This document shows, in pieces, positions 1-8,220 of a DNA stretch of 28,749 bases (the first letter of the stretch is position 1; the number at the start of each line of letters is the position of its first letter). The notes under the pieces are model-generated. The model had not been told where the DNA came from. It searched no databases and saw only the letters and a program-made list of their open reading frames with translations. The DNA is from an uncultured Porphyromonadaceae bacterium (GTDB taxonomy: Bacteria; Bacteroidota; Bacteroidia; Bacteroidales; Muribaculaceae). The position numbers and the translations under genes are program-made. The stretch covers positions 1 to 28,749 of the forward strand of contig URII01000029.1 in assembly GCA_900547825.1 (NCBI GenBank), read 5' to 3'.

Positions 1-1
1 C

Positions 2-646
2 TACAATATCGAGAACACCGCAACCGTTACAGGCGGCAAGGTCACAATAGCCGCTTCGGGTCCTGTGCTTCTTCTTGAGCCTTACGGCACCATTACCAAC
101 GAGGAGATCATTGTGCCTGCGCGTCCTACCGTTACCGCCACACCTCCGGGAGGCACTAAATTCTATGAGAGCGTTACTGTAAGCCTTTCGGCCACCCATG
201 ATGCGGAAATACATTACACTGTTGACGGTTCCGCTCCCACGGCATCCTCGCCTGTGTACTCTTCGCCGCTCACATTCAGCGAAACAACCACACTGCGCAC
301 CTATGTGAGCAACGAGAACGGCAACCGCACACAGTCGTTCACCTACACCAAGGTTGAGTATGTACGGCCTACCGGCACCTATGTGTACCTCGAAAATACA
401 TCCAATTGGTCAACGCCTACTGTATGGGCCTGGAATGACAGTGAAAACTGTACGGCTTCAGGCTCATGGCCGGGCGACCGCATGGAAAAACAGCCTGACG
501 GCCGCTGGCTTTGGAAAGCTCCCGAAGGCAAAGTGCCGACCCAGATAATTTTCAGTGACAATAAGAATAATCAGACTGCCGATAAGGCTTATGTAAATGG
601 CGCCACCTACGATTGCTCAGGCAATGTGGTGCGCACAGCCGACTGA
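2..646 (+). CDS. C-terminal part of a secreted starch-binding protein, probably an alpha-amylase (5' end outside window)
   Basis: The frame is open from base 2 to the TGA at 644-646, so only the last 214 residues are present. The first readable start is a GTG at 65, but it lies inside continuous coding sequence and is not the true start. Two modules are visible. A chitobiase/hexosaminidase-C-terminal-like beta-sandwich (about residues 35-115) contains the typical IHYTVDGSAPT and LRTYVSNENGNRT patterns. A CBM26-like starch-binding domain follows (about 120-210), with aromatic residues in NTSNWSTPTVWAWND, GSWPGDRM and GRWLWKAPEG. In Bacteroidales this tail usually follows a GH13 alpha-amylase domain, so extracellular starch breakdown is likely. 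The catalytic domain is not in view, so the enzyme identity is inferred. It converges on the AI-2E transporter gene and ends at a shared hairpin. Confidence 0.8.
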   Translation, partial: YNIENTATVTGGKVTIAASGPVLLLEPYGTITNEEIIVPARPTVTATPPGGTKFYESVTVSLSATHDAEIHYTVDGSAPTASSPVYSSPLTFSETTTLRTYVSNENGNRTQSFTYTKVEYVRPTGTYVYLENTSNWSTPTVWAWNDSENCTASGSWPGDRMEKQPDGRWLWKAPEGKVPTQIIFSDNKNNQTADKAYVNGATYDCSGNVVRTAD

Positions 647-670
647 TATCCTTATATATAGCCGTATATG

Positions 671-702
671 GCGGGAGGACGTATCAAGACATGTCCTCCC
701 GC
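671..702. terminator. bidirectional terminator between convergent genes
   Basis: A perfect 10-bp inverted repeat (GCGGGAGGAC at 671-680, GTCCTCCCGC at 693-702) has a 12-base loop and is followed on the plus strand by CTGTTTTG. The stop codon of the minus-strand transporter (684-686) lies in the loop, so the hairpin serves the plus-strand gene and also caps the end of the opposing gene. Confidence 0.75.
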
Positions 703-1802
703 CTGTTTTGTATATCGCTTCGTGAGGCTTTTGGATTGCTTATATAACGCTCGTAGTACGACATTATAAGCGAAGTGACCGGTAGGGCTATTATCATGCC
801 TATTATGCCGAGAAGGCTTCCCCATACCGACAGGGCCAGCAGTATTATGGCCGGATTCATGCCTAATTCCTTGCCCATTATGTGCGGGGTTATTATATAA
901 TCGCATATGCACTGGCTTACCACATATACCAATAGGCATTTACCGAATTCCGCAAAGAATCCCACATCGGCACCCAATGAATAGATAAAGCATATTATGG
1001 CCACCGGTATCACCGTAACATATTGGAAATAAGGTATCATATAAAGTATGCCTACTATAATTCCCATAGGTATGGCCAGCGGAAGCCCTACAATGGAGAA
1101 CCCCACGCAGTAGAACACTGTGGCGCAAAGGGCCACTAAACCCTGACCGCGGAAATAATGGTCCATATTATACTGAACGTCGCGCACCACAGTCATGGCC
1201 CGGGTGCGGTATTTATGCGGTATTATGAGTTTGAAACCCCTCGATATGCGCGGATAATCGATCAGTATGAACAGTATGTATATGAGTGTCAGAAGCCATG
1301 CCACAGTTTTTACAAGTACATCGATCGACTCCTCCAGAAGCGACGACCCTTTGTTTAGCAGAGTTTCTATATGCGACTCTGAAATCATTGCCTTTATGTG
1401 GACCGGATCAAAGTAACGGTTGATGAAGTCCACTATTGTGCGGCAATAGGCGGGTATGGCCTTTTTGCCAGAGGATACATTCCGAAGCACCTCATCGAAT
1501 TTGTCTATCTGGTTGATCACTGACGGAAGGAACAGATAAACCAGCAGCCCTATTACGGCGCTCACCTCGATAAGTGTCAATATGGAAGCCACCACCCGGT
1601 TGTTTATATGTGTCCATTTCTGGTTGAACCTCACAAGAGGCTGGAGCACATAAGCTACGAAACATGCCACAAAGAACGGCAGCAGCACATGGTCGAGCTT
1701 CCGTACCAGATATATAAGCACGGCAGCGCCCGCTATGCCGAGGATCAGGTGCATAATGCGGTCAATGTTCCAGAAGCGTTTCTCTCGTTTGCGATGTATC
1801 AT
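684..1802 (-). CDS. AI-2E family transporter (PerM/YdiK-like membrane protein)
   Basis: The 372-residue polytopic membrane protein matches the AI-2E_transport family (Pfam PF01594) in length and in its run of hydrophobic segments. Paired N-terminal helices surround IYLVRKLDHVLLPFFVACF, and a C-terminal block of helices includes GLPLAIPMGIIVGILYMIPYFQ and ends in ALPVTSLIMSYYERY. Family members export autoinducer-2 or act as antiporters, but substrates vary and none can be read from the sequence. I chose the ATG at 1802 because the product then begins with a short basic stretch before the first helix, as in homologues. The open frame runs to 1925, but the extra 41 residues are not hydrophobic and overlap the divergent promoter. 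The gene is divergent from the regulator at 1970 and convergent with the starch-binding gene. AAAACGTA at 1820-1827 gives a weak minus-strand -7-like box (TACGTTTT). Confidence 0.85.
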   Translation of the reverse strand: MIHRKREKRFWNIDRIMHLILGIAGAAVLIYLVRKLDHVLLPFFVACFVAYVLQPLVRFNQKWTHINNRVVASILTLIEVSAVIGLLVYLFLPSVINQIDKFDEVLRNVSSGKKAIPAYCRTIVDFINRYFDPVHIKAMISESHIETLLNKGSSLLEESIDVLVKTVAWLLTLIYILFILIDYPRISRGFKLIIPHKYRTRAMTVVRDVQYNMDHYFRGQGLVALCATVFYCVGFSIVGLPLAIPMGIIVGILYMIPYFQYVTVIPVAIICFIYSLGADVGFFAEFGKCLLVYVVSQCICDYIITPHIMGKELGMNPAIILLALSVWGSLLGIIGMIIALPVTSLIMSYYERYISNPKASRSDIQNRREDMS

Positions 1803-1869
1803 TGTAAGCTTTTGTGTATAAAACGTATGTCGCACCCGCGGTGTTCTGGCCAAAGTGTGTGAATGCCGA

Positions 1870-1906
1870 TTTTTTGGTGCGACGGAAATTTTTTGTAATT
1901 TAGGGG
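1870..1906 (+). promoter_or_regulatory. promoter module, copy 1 of a 37-bp repeat
   Basis: TTTG at 1873-1876, a 19-base spacer and TAATTTAG at 1896-1903 fit the Bacteroidetes -33/-7 pattern (TTTG-N19-21-TAnnTTTG) with one mismatch in the -7 box. The whole 37-base block recurs at 6611-6647 with a single difference (A at 1882 against C at 6623). Predicted transcription starts near 1908-1910, leaving a leader of about 60 bases before the regulator ATG at 1970. Confidence 0.6.
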
Positions 1907-1969
1907 ACTCATACATTATGCACATATATATAAATGTAGGGAATTGTCCCGGACAGTTCTAAAAAAGTA

Positions 1970-3552
1970 ATGCAGAAAATCCTTAGGCCATATTTTGCTG
2001 TTATTCTGTGGCTGTTGTTGTGCAGCGCCGCCACTGCGGTTGATCTGTCCAATATTTCTAAGCATACGGAAAAAGAGCTGTTTGATAGGGCCGATGGCTA
2101 TTTTTGCGGAACAGTACGGATACAGCACTTACATTATATAAATTGCAGGTTAAAATTTCAGATAACCTGAATGAGGATCAGAAGCGCAGAAGCATAACCG
2201 CCTATAACAGAATCGGGATCATATACACCCATATGGGTGATTACAGAAGCGCCTATAAAAATCTGATAGAGGCGTTGCATATGTGTGAGGAATCGGGGTT
2301 TGAGGAGGATATGCCGAGAATATACACAAGCATAGGAAACATATATTATTATTTCGGCAAGCAGGATATCGCCAAGTCATATTATATAAAGGCGTTGCAT
2401 CTTTGTAAGGACAGCACAATGCTTGACGGATACTATAATAATGCCGGGCTTGCCTTGGCCGAAACCGGAAATGCCGACAGCGCTTTGTGCTATTTCGGCA
2501 AGGCTATGGAGATATGCCGCCGTACTGACAATGACCGTTCGTCGCCGATATTCAACTCTGTAGCTTCGTTCTATAAGGACAAGGGTCAGAATGACTCAGC
2601 CTATCACTATTACACACAGTCGTTGGCTGCCGCACGCCGGCATGGTCAGGTTAAATATGAGATTCAGAATCTGTCGGATCTCAGTTCGTTCTTTTTACAG
2701 ATAAATGAGCTTGATTCGGCCCGTATGTATCTGAGTGCGGCTGACACTCTTGCGCTGAAACATCATACACTTAAAATAATAGCATCGAATTATCTTATAC
2801 GTGCCAATATTGAGGACGCCTCAGGCCACACAAGTGCAGCCTTGGATTATTTCAGGAAATATTCCCATCTTAAGGACTCAATATTCAGTGCTGATATATT
2901 CGGAGACATAAACCGCGTTCAGCGTCTTTATGAAACGGCAAAGACCGACAGGCAGATTGAGGATCTGATAGTGAAACAGCGTGTAAGGGAAAACATCATT
3001 TATATCGCTCTGGGTGTAGTGGTGCTGGTGAGCATAGGTTTATTGTATATATGGAGGCAAAAAAAGATTCTTCACAAAGCCTATGAAATGTTGCTTGAGA
3101 AAAATGTCGAGATCATGAGTCTCAGAGACAATATGGAATCGGAAAATTCGTGTTGCGTCAAAGAATCAGGAACCGAAAAGAAGAAGGATATGCCGGAGGG
3201 CATTCATGACGGTCTTTTCGATAAAATCACAGAGGTGATGAAAGATACGGCTCTTGTTTGTGATCCCGAATTTTCCATAAATAAGCTTTCGGCTGCGGCA
3301 CATTCCAATCACACCTATGTTTCTCAGGCTATAATACAGTCTACAGGAAAGAATTTCCGTGCCTTTCTTAACGAGTACCGCATTCGGGAGGCACAGCGTA
3401 TTTTCTCAAGTCCGGAAGCATCACGTTACACCATAGAATCAGTGGCCCTGAGGGTAGGATTTAAATCGCGCACTACTTTTTACAATGCTTTCAAGGATAT
3501 TACCGGGGTGACGCCGAACTTTTATCTTAAATCAATGCAGAAAAGACATTGA
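1970..3552 (+). pseudogene. frameshifted membrane-anchored TPR / AraC-type regulator
   Basis: Two frames together spell one protein of about 527 residues. The first runs from ATG 1970 and encodes a signal peptide (hydrophobic core FAVILWLLLCSAATA) followed by LFDRADGYF. The second, in the -1 frame, picks up at 2104 with NSTDTALTLYKLQ. The break lies in TATTTTTGCGG at 2099-2109, and one extra T would restore GYFLRNSTDTAL. Downstream are five or so TPR-like helix pairs (AYNRIGIIYTHMGDYRSAY onward), one membrane helix (IIYIALGVVVLVSIGLLYIW, about 2992-3051), a short coiled region, and a C-terminal AraC/XylS HTH (about 3210-3549) with FSINKLSAAAHSNHTYVSQ and SVALRVGFKSRTTFYNAFK. Such Bacteroidetes proteins sense in the periplasm and bind DNA in the cytoplasm. 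The TTG at 2104 has no signal peptide and is an unlikely real start. True mutation, sequencing error or slippage cannot be told apart here. Codon use seems richer in A/T than in the neighbours. Confidence 0.75.
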
Positions 3553-3579
3553 CCGGCCATTGGGGCAATTTTGTCCAAA

Positions 3580-3613
3580 TTATACAAATTTGAACATAAA
3601 CAAATTGGTATAA
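3580..3613. promoter_or_regulatory. 34-bp palindrome, candidate operator
   Basis: TTATACAAATTTG (3580-3592) and CAAATTGGTATAA (3601-3613) are inverted repeats matching at 12 of 13 positions around an 8-base centre. The motif CAAATT also occurs in direct orientation at 3576, 3585 and 3601. There are no G/C pairs in a strong stem and no U tract, so this is not a terminator. It sits 27 bases past the regulator stop and about 70 bases before the decayed surface-protein gene, where an operator for an AraC-type dimer would be expected. The binding role is inferred. Confidence 0.5.
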
Positions 3614-3684
3614 GCCTATTTATCATGGGAATAAGCAGTAATATTACGGTGTAATTTATATTAACCAACTAATGGCCTAAATCA

Positions 3685-6532
3685 GTGGCCGGTTCGGATC
3701 AGGATATGTTCTATGGGTTCAATACCGAAATGCCGCGTACATTCATTACCGGTTTCGTGTTCGGTGACATTGATCCGATGGATCCTTATGCTATAGTGAG
3801 CCCGACAAACACAGTACCGGATATGACATTGCTTGTCGACTTGTCCGCAACAGGATCTCTGTCCGGTAGGTAAGCGATAATGCCGGACCGGTTGCCGATG
3901 CCGATGTTGTTATTGTGGGGGGCAATCTGTCGGCAAAGACCGATGAATCCGGTAAATATTCGTTCCCCATCTCATGGCCGGGACATACAAGGTGCAAGTC
4001 AGCAAATTCGGTTATCTTACGTCGGTGAACGAATTCAACATCACTGCATCCGAAACCACTGCCGGAGATATCTCGTTGCCTCTGATAGTCGGATATCCTG
4101 TAAGCGGAAAAGTCACTGATGCTGCCTCCGGAGAGGGTATAGGTGATGTGACTTTGGTATTGAAGGGATATGAAAACTACCGGGCTGTATCGGATTCCGA
4201 GGGCAATTATGTGTTCCCTGATGTATATGGGGGCGAATATGAGATTATAGCGGTTGCGGGCGGATATAAATATTATTCGTCAACGATCGAAGTTTCGGAA
4301 AGCACCGTAAATGACATCGCCCTTACTGAAATTCCTTATTCCGTAGCCTCGGTTGATGTGGAGCTTGATGCCGCGAATGTGACAATCAGCTGGGAAAAAC
4401 CCGAAGCCGTTGACTGTTTCCGTTATGATTCGGGACTGGTAAGCTCGGAAACAGGTTTTGGAAACGGTTCAATGTACGGTGTGTTCGGAGCGGCCCACAG
4501 GGAAAGCGCCACACTTACCGATATGTCATGGTATCTGACCTCGCGTGGTGGCCTTCAGGACAAGGTGAATCTGTTTGTGTTCGCTCTCGGTGATGACGGA
4601 AATCCTACATCACAGCTGCTGTATTCGGCAATGGATGTGTCCTCCGGCATTGACGGATGGAGTGACTATACATTCCCTGAACCGGTTGAGGCCCCGAACG
4701 GGTTCTATGTGGCTTTGGGCCGTAATTCGGGATTTTTGTCGGTCGGAGTAACCCTTCCTTCTGAAAAATATCCGTTCACTCCGCATACACAGTTCTATAG
4801 CGGCGATTATCGCTCAGGAACGTTTATTGCCGTAGAGGATCCGGCTATGGACGGTTCGGCAGGTCAGAGCGTCAACTACATGATCCGGGCAAAGGGTGTC
4901 TCCAATGGCAGGATTGTATACTATGGGCCCTCTAAAACACTAAGTTCCAGAGATCCACAACCGGAGAATTACAGAGTCTACCGCTTGATTGACGGAAGTG
5001 CGGAAGACGCATGGACTGAAATCGGCAACACTACCGAACTGTCATATTCCGACAGCTGGGAACCTCTTGCCGACGGAAAAATTTACAGATATGCAGTAGT
5101 TGCCGAATATGCCTCAGGCAATAGTTCCGAGCCGGTGCTCAGTCCTTCTTTGCCTAAGGGAATGGAAGTGCCTTATAGGGTGAAGCTTGCCACAAATTGC
5201 GGCGATTCGCCTGAAGGGGCAGTGCTTACCCTTGTCAATCAAGACAATGATCTGTCGCATGTCTATACCGTGACAGCCCTGGGTGCGGATGTGGAATTCC
5301 CTTCCGTGTGGAGAGGAGTCTACGATCTGACAATTACCAAAACCGGATTCAATCCCGTTGAGGTGGATGATATAGTCATAGACGGTCCGGGCCTGTCAAA
5401 CAGCGCTACATTAGTAGAGACGATCGAGGATCCATTCAATCTGGAAGTTGAAGTTGCCGACGGTGGCGCCACTCTTACCTGGAACAATGCCCCTGAAAGT
5501 TTCTTCGATGACATGGAGGCCCATGAGGACTTCACCATAAGCGGTATCGGACAGTATACTCTGTATGACGGAGACCGCCAGCCTACTTATTGGTTCAACG
5601 ACATTTATTTTGACAACATGGGTTATGTAGGCTCATACATAGTTATGAATCCCTCACATACTGTGCCGGCCGCCAATTCCAAACCGTTCCTGCCTTATAG
5701 CGGAAATAAGTATCTGGCATGTTTCGCAACAAGTTCCTCCATGTCTAACAACGACTGGCTGATATTGCCTAAATTGAGAATCAATGATGGCAGTGTGCTG
5801 CGCTTCATGGCTCAGAATTTCACTTTAGGATTTGATATAGCCCGGTTTAAGGTGGGTGTGTCGGTCAGCGGCACTGCCCCGGAGGATTTCGAGATCATAT
5901 CTGATGTTGATTATGTCGAGGCTCCTTATGCGAACCAGGGGCTTACAGCGTCATGGGAACAGCTTGAATATGATCTGAGCGATTATGCCGGACATGAGGC
6001 TTATGTGGCGATTGCCTGTGTGTCGGATGATTCAACCTCCGCTCTAATGATAGATGATCTGGAAGTGATTGCCGGAAGCGATACGCCTGTTACTGACAAG
6101 CTTCCCGAATTATCCGGAAATAGATCATACACTGTCTATCTTGACGGATCAGTGATGGCATCGGACGTGAACGACCGCTATTTCCGCTTCTCTGAGTTGG
6201 AAGCTGGCCAGCATACGGCAGGTGTGCAGGCTGTGTATCGTTCAGGTGTGTCAGCGGTTGTAACTTTAGGTTTCAATGTTACGGATACCGGTAAGATAGA
6301 ACTTACCGGCGAGGATCGGATAACGGCTTATATTGATCACGCAGGAATACTGCATATTACTGCGCAAAATGACATAACCCGTGTTGCGGTCTATGATATG
6401 AACGGAAGTGTTGCGGCCATGTGCCAGGATGGCGTTAAGGAAATGGATCTTAGCAGTTTGCCGGCCGGATGTTATATTGTGAGCGTCACGTCGGTAAATG
6501 GGACACATCCGCTTAGGATAGTCAAACATTGA
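3685..6532 (+). pseudogene. decayed T9SS-sorted surface protein (carboxypeptidase-regulatory-like, choice-of-anchor J domains)
   Basis: Three pieces in three frames form one protein. Piece 1 (from 3685) ends ATGSLSGR. Piece 2 (from 3870, VSDNAGPVADADVVIVGGN) runs into FPISWPG. Piece 3 (from about 3974, GTYKVQVSKFGYL) is open to 6532. One missing base near 3865-3871 and one near 3981-3986 explain both breaks. No signal peptide or plausible start is found upstream of 3685, since stops occur in all nearby frames, so the 5' end is also lost. Visible modules are two carboxypeptidase-regulatory-like beta-sandwiches (GSLSG/VSDN, then VSGKVTDAASGEGIGDVTL), a fibronectin-like domain (NYRVYRLIDGS), a choice-of-anchor J/cleaved-adhesin domain (FFDDMEAHEDFT to MIDDLEVIAG), and a C-terminal type IX secretion sorting domain (VAVYDMNGSV, LSSLPAGCYIVSV). 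The 852-residue final frame could be translated only without export. Intact relatives would be secreted adhesin- or peptidase-like proteins. Confidence 0.7.
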
Positions 6533-6578
6533 ACCGCGCCATTAAACACTGACTGAGTACGTCAGAATTCCCATAAGT

Positions 6579-6616
6579 AAGAGCAGCCATAGTATTCCCT
6601 GTGGTTGCTCTTTTTT
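6579..6616 (+). terminator. rho-independent terminator
   Basis: An 11-bp stem (AAGAGCAGCCA at 6579-6589 with TGGTTGCTCTT at 6602-6612, one G-U pair) has a 12-base loop and continues into a run of T. It closes the decayed surface-protein gene. Its T run doubles as the first bases of the promoter repeat that begins at 6611. Confidence 0.85.
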
Positions 6617-6647
6617 GGTGCGCCGGAAATTTTTTGTAATTTAGGGG
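6611..6647 (+). promoter_or_regulatory. promoter module, copy 2 of the 37-bp repeat; likely leaderless start
   Basis: TTTG at 6614-6617, 19 bases, then TAATTTAG at 6637-6644 repeats the arrangement at 1873-1903, with 36 of 37 bases identical across the block. The ATG of the ATPase gene begins at 6649, two bases after the block. Transcription would therefore start at or within a few bases of the start codon. Confidence 0.6.
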
Positions 6648-6648
6648 C

Positions 6649-8220
6649 ATGGAAATACAATTGCCGGTAAAATTCGACGGATCAAGGGTGACCCTCGGGG
6701 ATTTCGGACAGACCCTTACGGTGATCGGTGCCAACGGTTCGGGCAAGACCCGCTTTGCCTTGCGTATTGCCGATGATCTTGGAGCACGCTGTTTCCGTCT
6801 TTCGGCCCTGCATGGATTGCTTGACTCCGGTTACAGGGATGATACTCCCGGGTCAATCGATACCCTTTACGACGCCATGCCCGGGGTAAATCAGTATGTG
6901 GCGGCCAAAACCCAGTTTGAGCGGCTTGTCAGGCTGCTCATGAACGATGAGATGATGCGCCTTATAGAGGCGAAGCTCAAGGGCGACAGCGCGGGTGACA
7001 GAACGCGCCTTGATACTGTGATACAGAAATGGGCCGAGCTTTTCCCCGGTAACGAAATTCTTGTAAAGGGGGGCGAACTGCTGTTTTCACGTTCGCTCAC
7101 AGCCGACACTTATTCGCAAGTGAAGCTTTCGGAAGGCGAAAAGGCCGTTCTGTATTTTCTGATAGGCATATTGTTCGCACCGGCCGACAGCGTGATAATG
7201 GTCGATGATCCCGGCACATTTCTCCATCCCACTGTCACAGTGCGACTCTGGAATATAATAGAAGGAATGCGCCGTGACTGTATGTTTGTGTATATAACCC
7301 ACGACCTTGAGTTTGCCTCCGGCCGCAACGACGGCCATGTGGTGTGGGTGCGCGACTACAATGCCTCGGATGTGGCCTGGGATTATGAAGTGCTGCCTCC
7401 GGGCGAGGCTTTGTCGGACGACATATTCATGGCCCTTCTCGGTGCCCGGCGCCCTGTGCTGTTCATCGAGGGCGACGGAGTCAACAGCATTGATGCTAAA
7501 CTATATCCCTTGGTGTTCAAGGATTTCACCGTGAAGTCGCTTGGCAGCTGCAACAAGGTTATCGAATCTGTGCGCACGTTCTCGGATCTCCGCGGCTTCC
7601 ATCATCTGGAGTCGCGCGGCATTGTCGACCGCGACCGCCGTGATGACCGCGAGGTGGAATATCTCAGGCGCAAGGGGGTGATGGTGCCCAATGTAGCCGA
7701 GATAGAGAATATCCTCATGATAGAGGAGGTGGTCCGTTCGGTGGCACACCATTGCGGGCGCAACGAGGACAGTGTGTTCCGTAAGGTGCGTCAGAACATC
7801 CTTGCACAGTTCCGTCACGATCTGCGCCGTCAGGCACTCCTGCATACGCGCCATAAGGTGAAACGCACCATGGAATACCGTGTTGACGGACGTTTCAGTT
7901 CCATCGGTGAACTGGAGCGCCATCTTGTGGAGCTTGTCGACGAACTTGATGTGCGGCGCCTGTATGAGTCGTTCTGCCGCCAGTTCAGTGAATATGAACG
8001 CTCCGGCAATTATGAAGGGGTGCTGAAAGTCTATAATCAGAAATCAATGGTGGGAGCCAGCAATGTGGCCGGGATGTGCGGCTTGGGCAATCCGCGCGAT
8101 TATCTCAGGGTGATCCTTTCCATACTTAAATCCGACGGGCGCGACAGTGACCGTATCCGCCGCGGCATATTGCGCTGTTTCGGGCCTGAAATGGAATCAT
8201 TGAACAAAAAACATGGATAG
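6649..8220 (+). CDS. ABC-type ATPase fused to DUF4435 (TOPRIM-like) domain, PARIS/OLD-like
   Basis: This 523-residue protein has an N-terminal ABC/AAA_15-type ATPase: Walker A GANGSGKT (27-34), signature-like LSEGEKA (160-166), Walker B VIMVDDP (182-188) followed by FLHP, and a switch ITHD. Asp187 stands where the catalytic Glu normally is. The C-terminal half matches the DUF4435 pattern: VLFIEGDG (270-277), GIVDRDR (324-330) and VAEIENIL (349-356). These supply the acidic residues (E274, D327, D329, E353) expected of a TOPRIM-like metal site. ATPase plus DUF4435 is the architecture of PARIS (AriA and AriB) in phage defence, here on one chain. A nuclease or defence role is inferred from family. 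The Walker A at residue 27 requires the start at 6649. The 3' end overlaps menA by 8 bases, so the two are probably translationally coupled. There is no sign of a mobile island around it. Confidence 0.75.
   Translation: MEIQLPVKFDGSRVTLGDFGQTLTVIGANGSGKTRFALRIADDLGARCFRLSALHGLLDSGYRDDTPGSIDTLYDAMPGVNQYVAAKTQFERLVRLLMNDEMMRLIEAKLKGDSAGDRTRLDTVIQKWAELFPGNEILVKGGELLFSRSLTADTYSQVKLSEGEKAVLYFLIGILFAPADSVIMVDDPGTFLHPTVTVRLWNIIEGMRRDCMFVYITHDLEFASGRNDGHVVWVRDYNASDVAWDYEVLPPGEALSDDIFMALLGARRPVLFIEGDGVNSIDAKLYPLVFKDFTVKSLGSCNKVIESVRTFSDLRGFHHLESRGIVDRDRRDDREVEYLRRKGVMVPNVAEIENILMIEEVVRSVAHHCGRNEDSVFRKVRQNILAQFRHDLRRQALLHTRHKVKRTMEYRVDGRFSSIGELERHLVELVDELDVRRLYESFCRQFSEYERSGNYEGVLKVYNQKSMVGASNVAGMCGLGNPRDYLRVILSILKSDGRDSDRIRRGILRCFGPEMESLNKKHG

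Noticed and set aside
2099..2109. Programmed -1 frameshifting at the T run in the regulator
   Set aside because: The T5 run lacks a full X_XXY_YYZ slippery heptamer, I see no downstream pseudoknot, and TPR-AraC regulators are not known to use recoding. Mutation or an assembly error is simpler.
3551..3693. GGCCATT/AATGGCC and CCGGCCATTG/CAGTGGCCGG inverted matches as ends of a small mobile element
   Set aside because: The arms are short or imperfect, no transposase lies between them, and no target duplication is evident.
6541..6567. CTGACTGAGTACGTCAG inverted repeat near 6549-6564 as an operator or second terminator
   Set aside because: Only CTGAC/GTCAG pairs around a short centre. The stronger hairpin at 6579-6612 explains termination.
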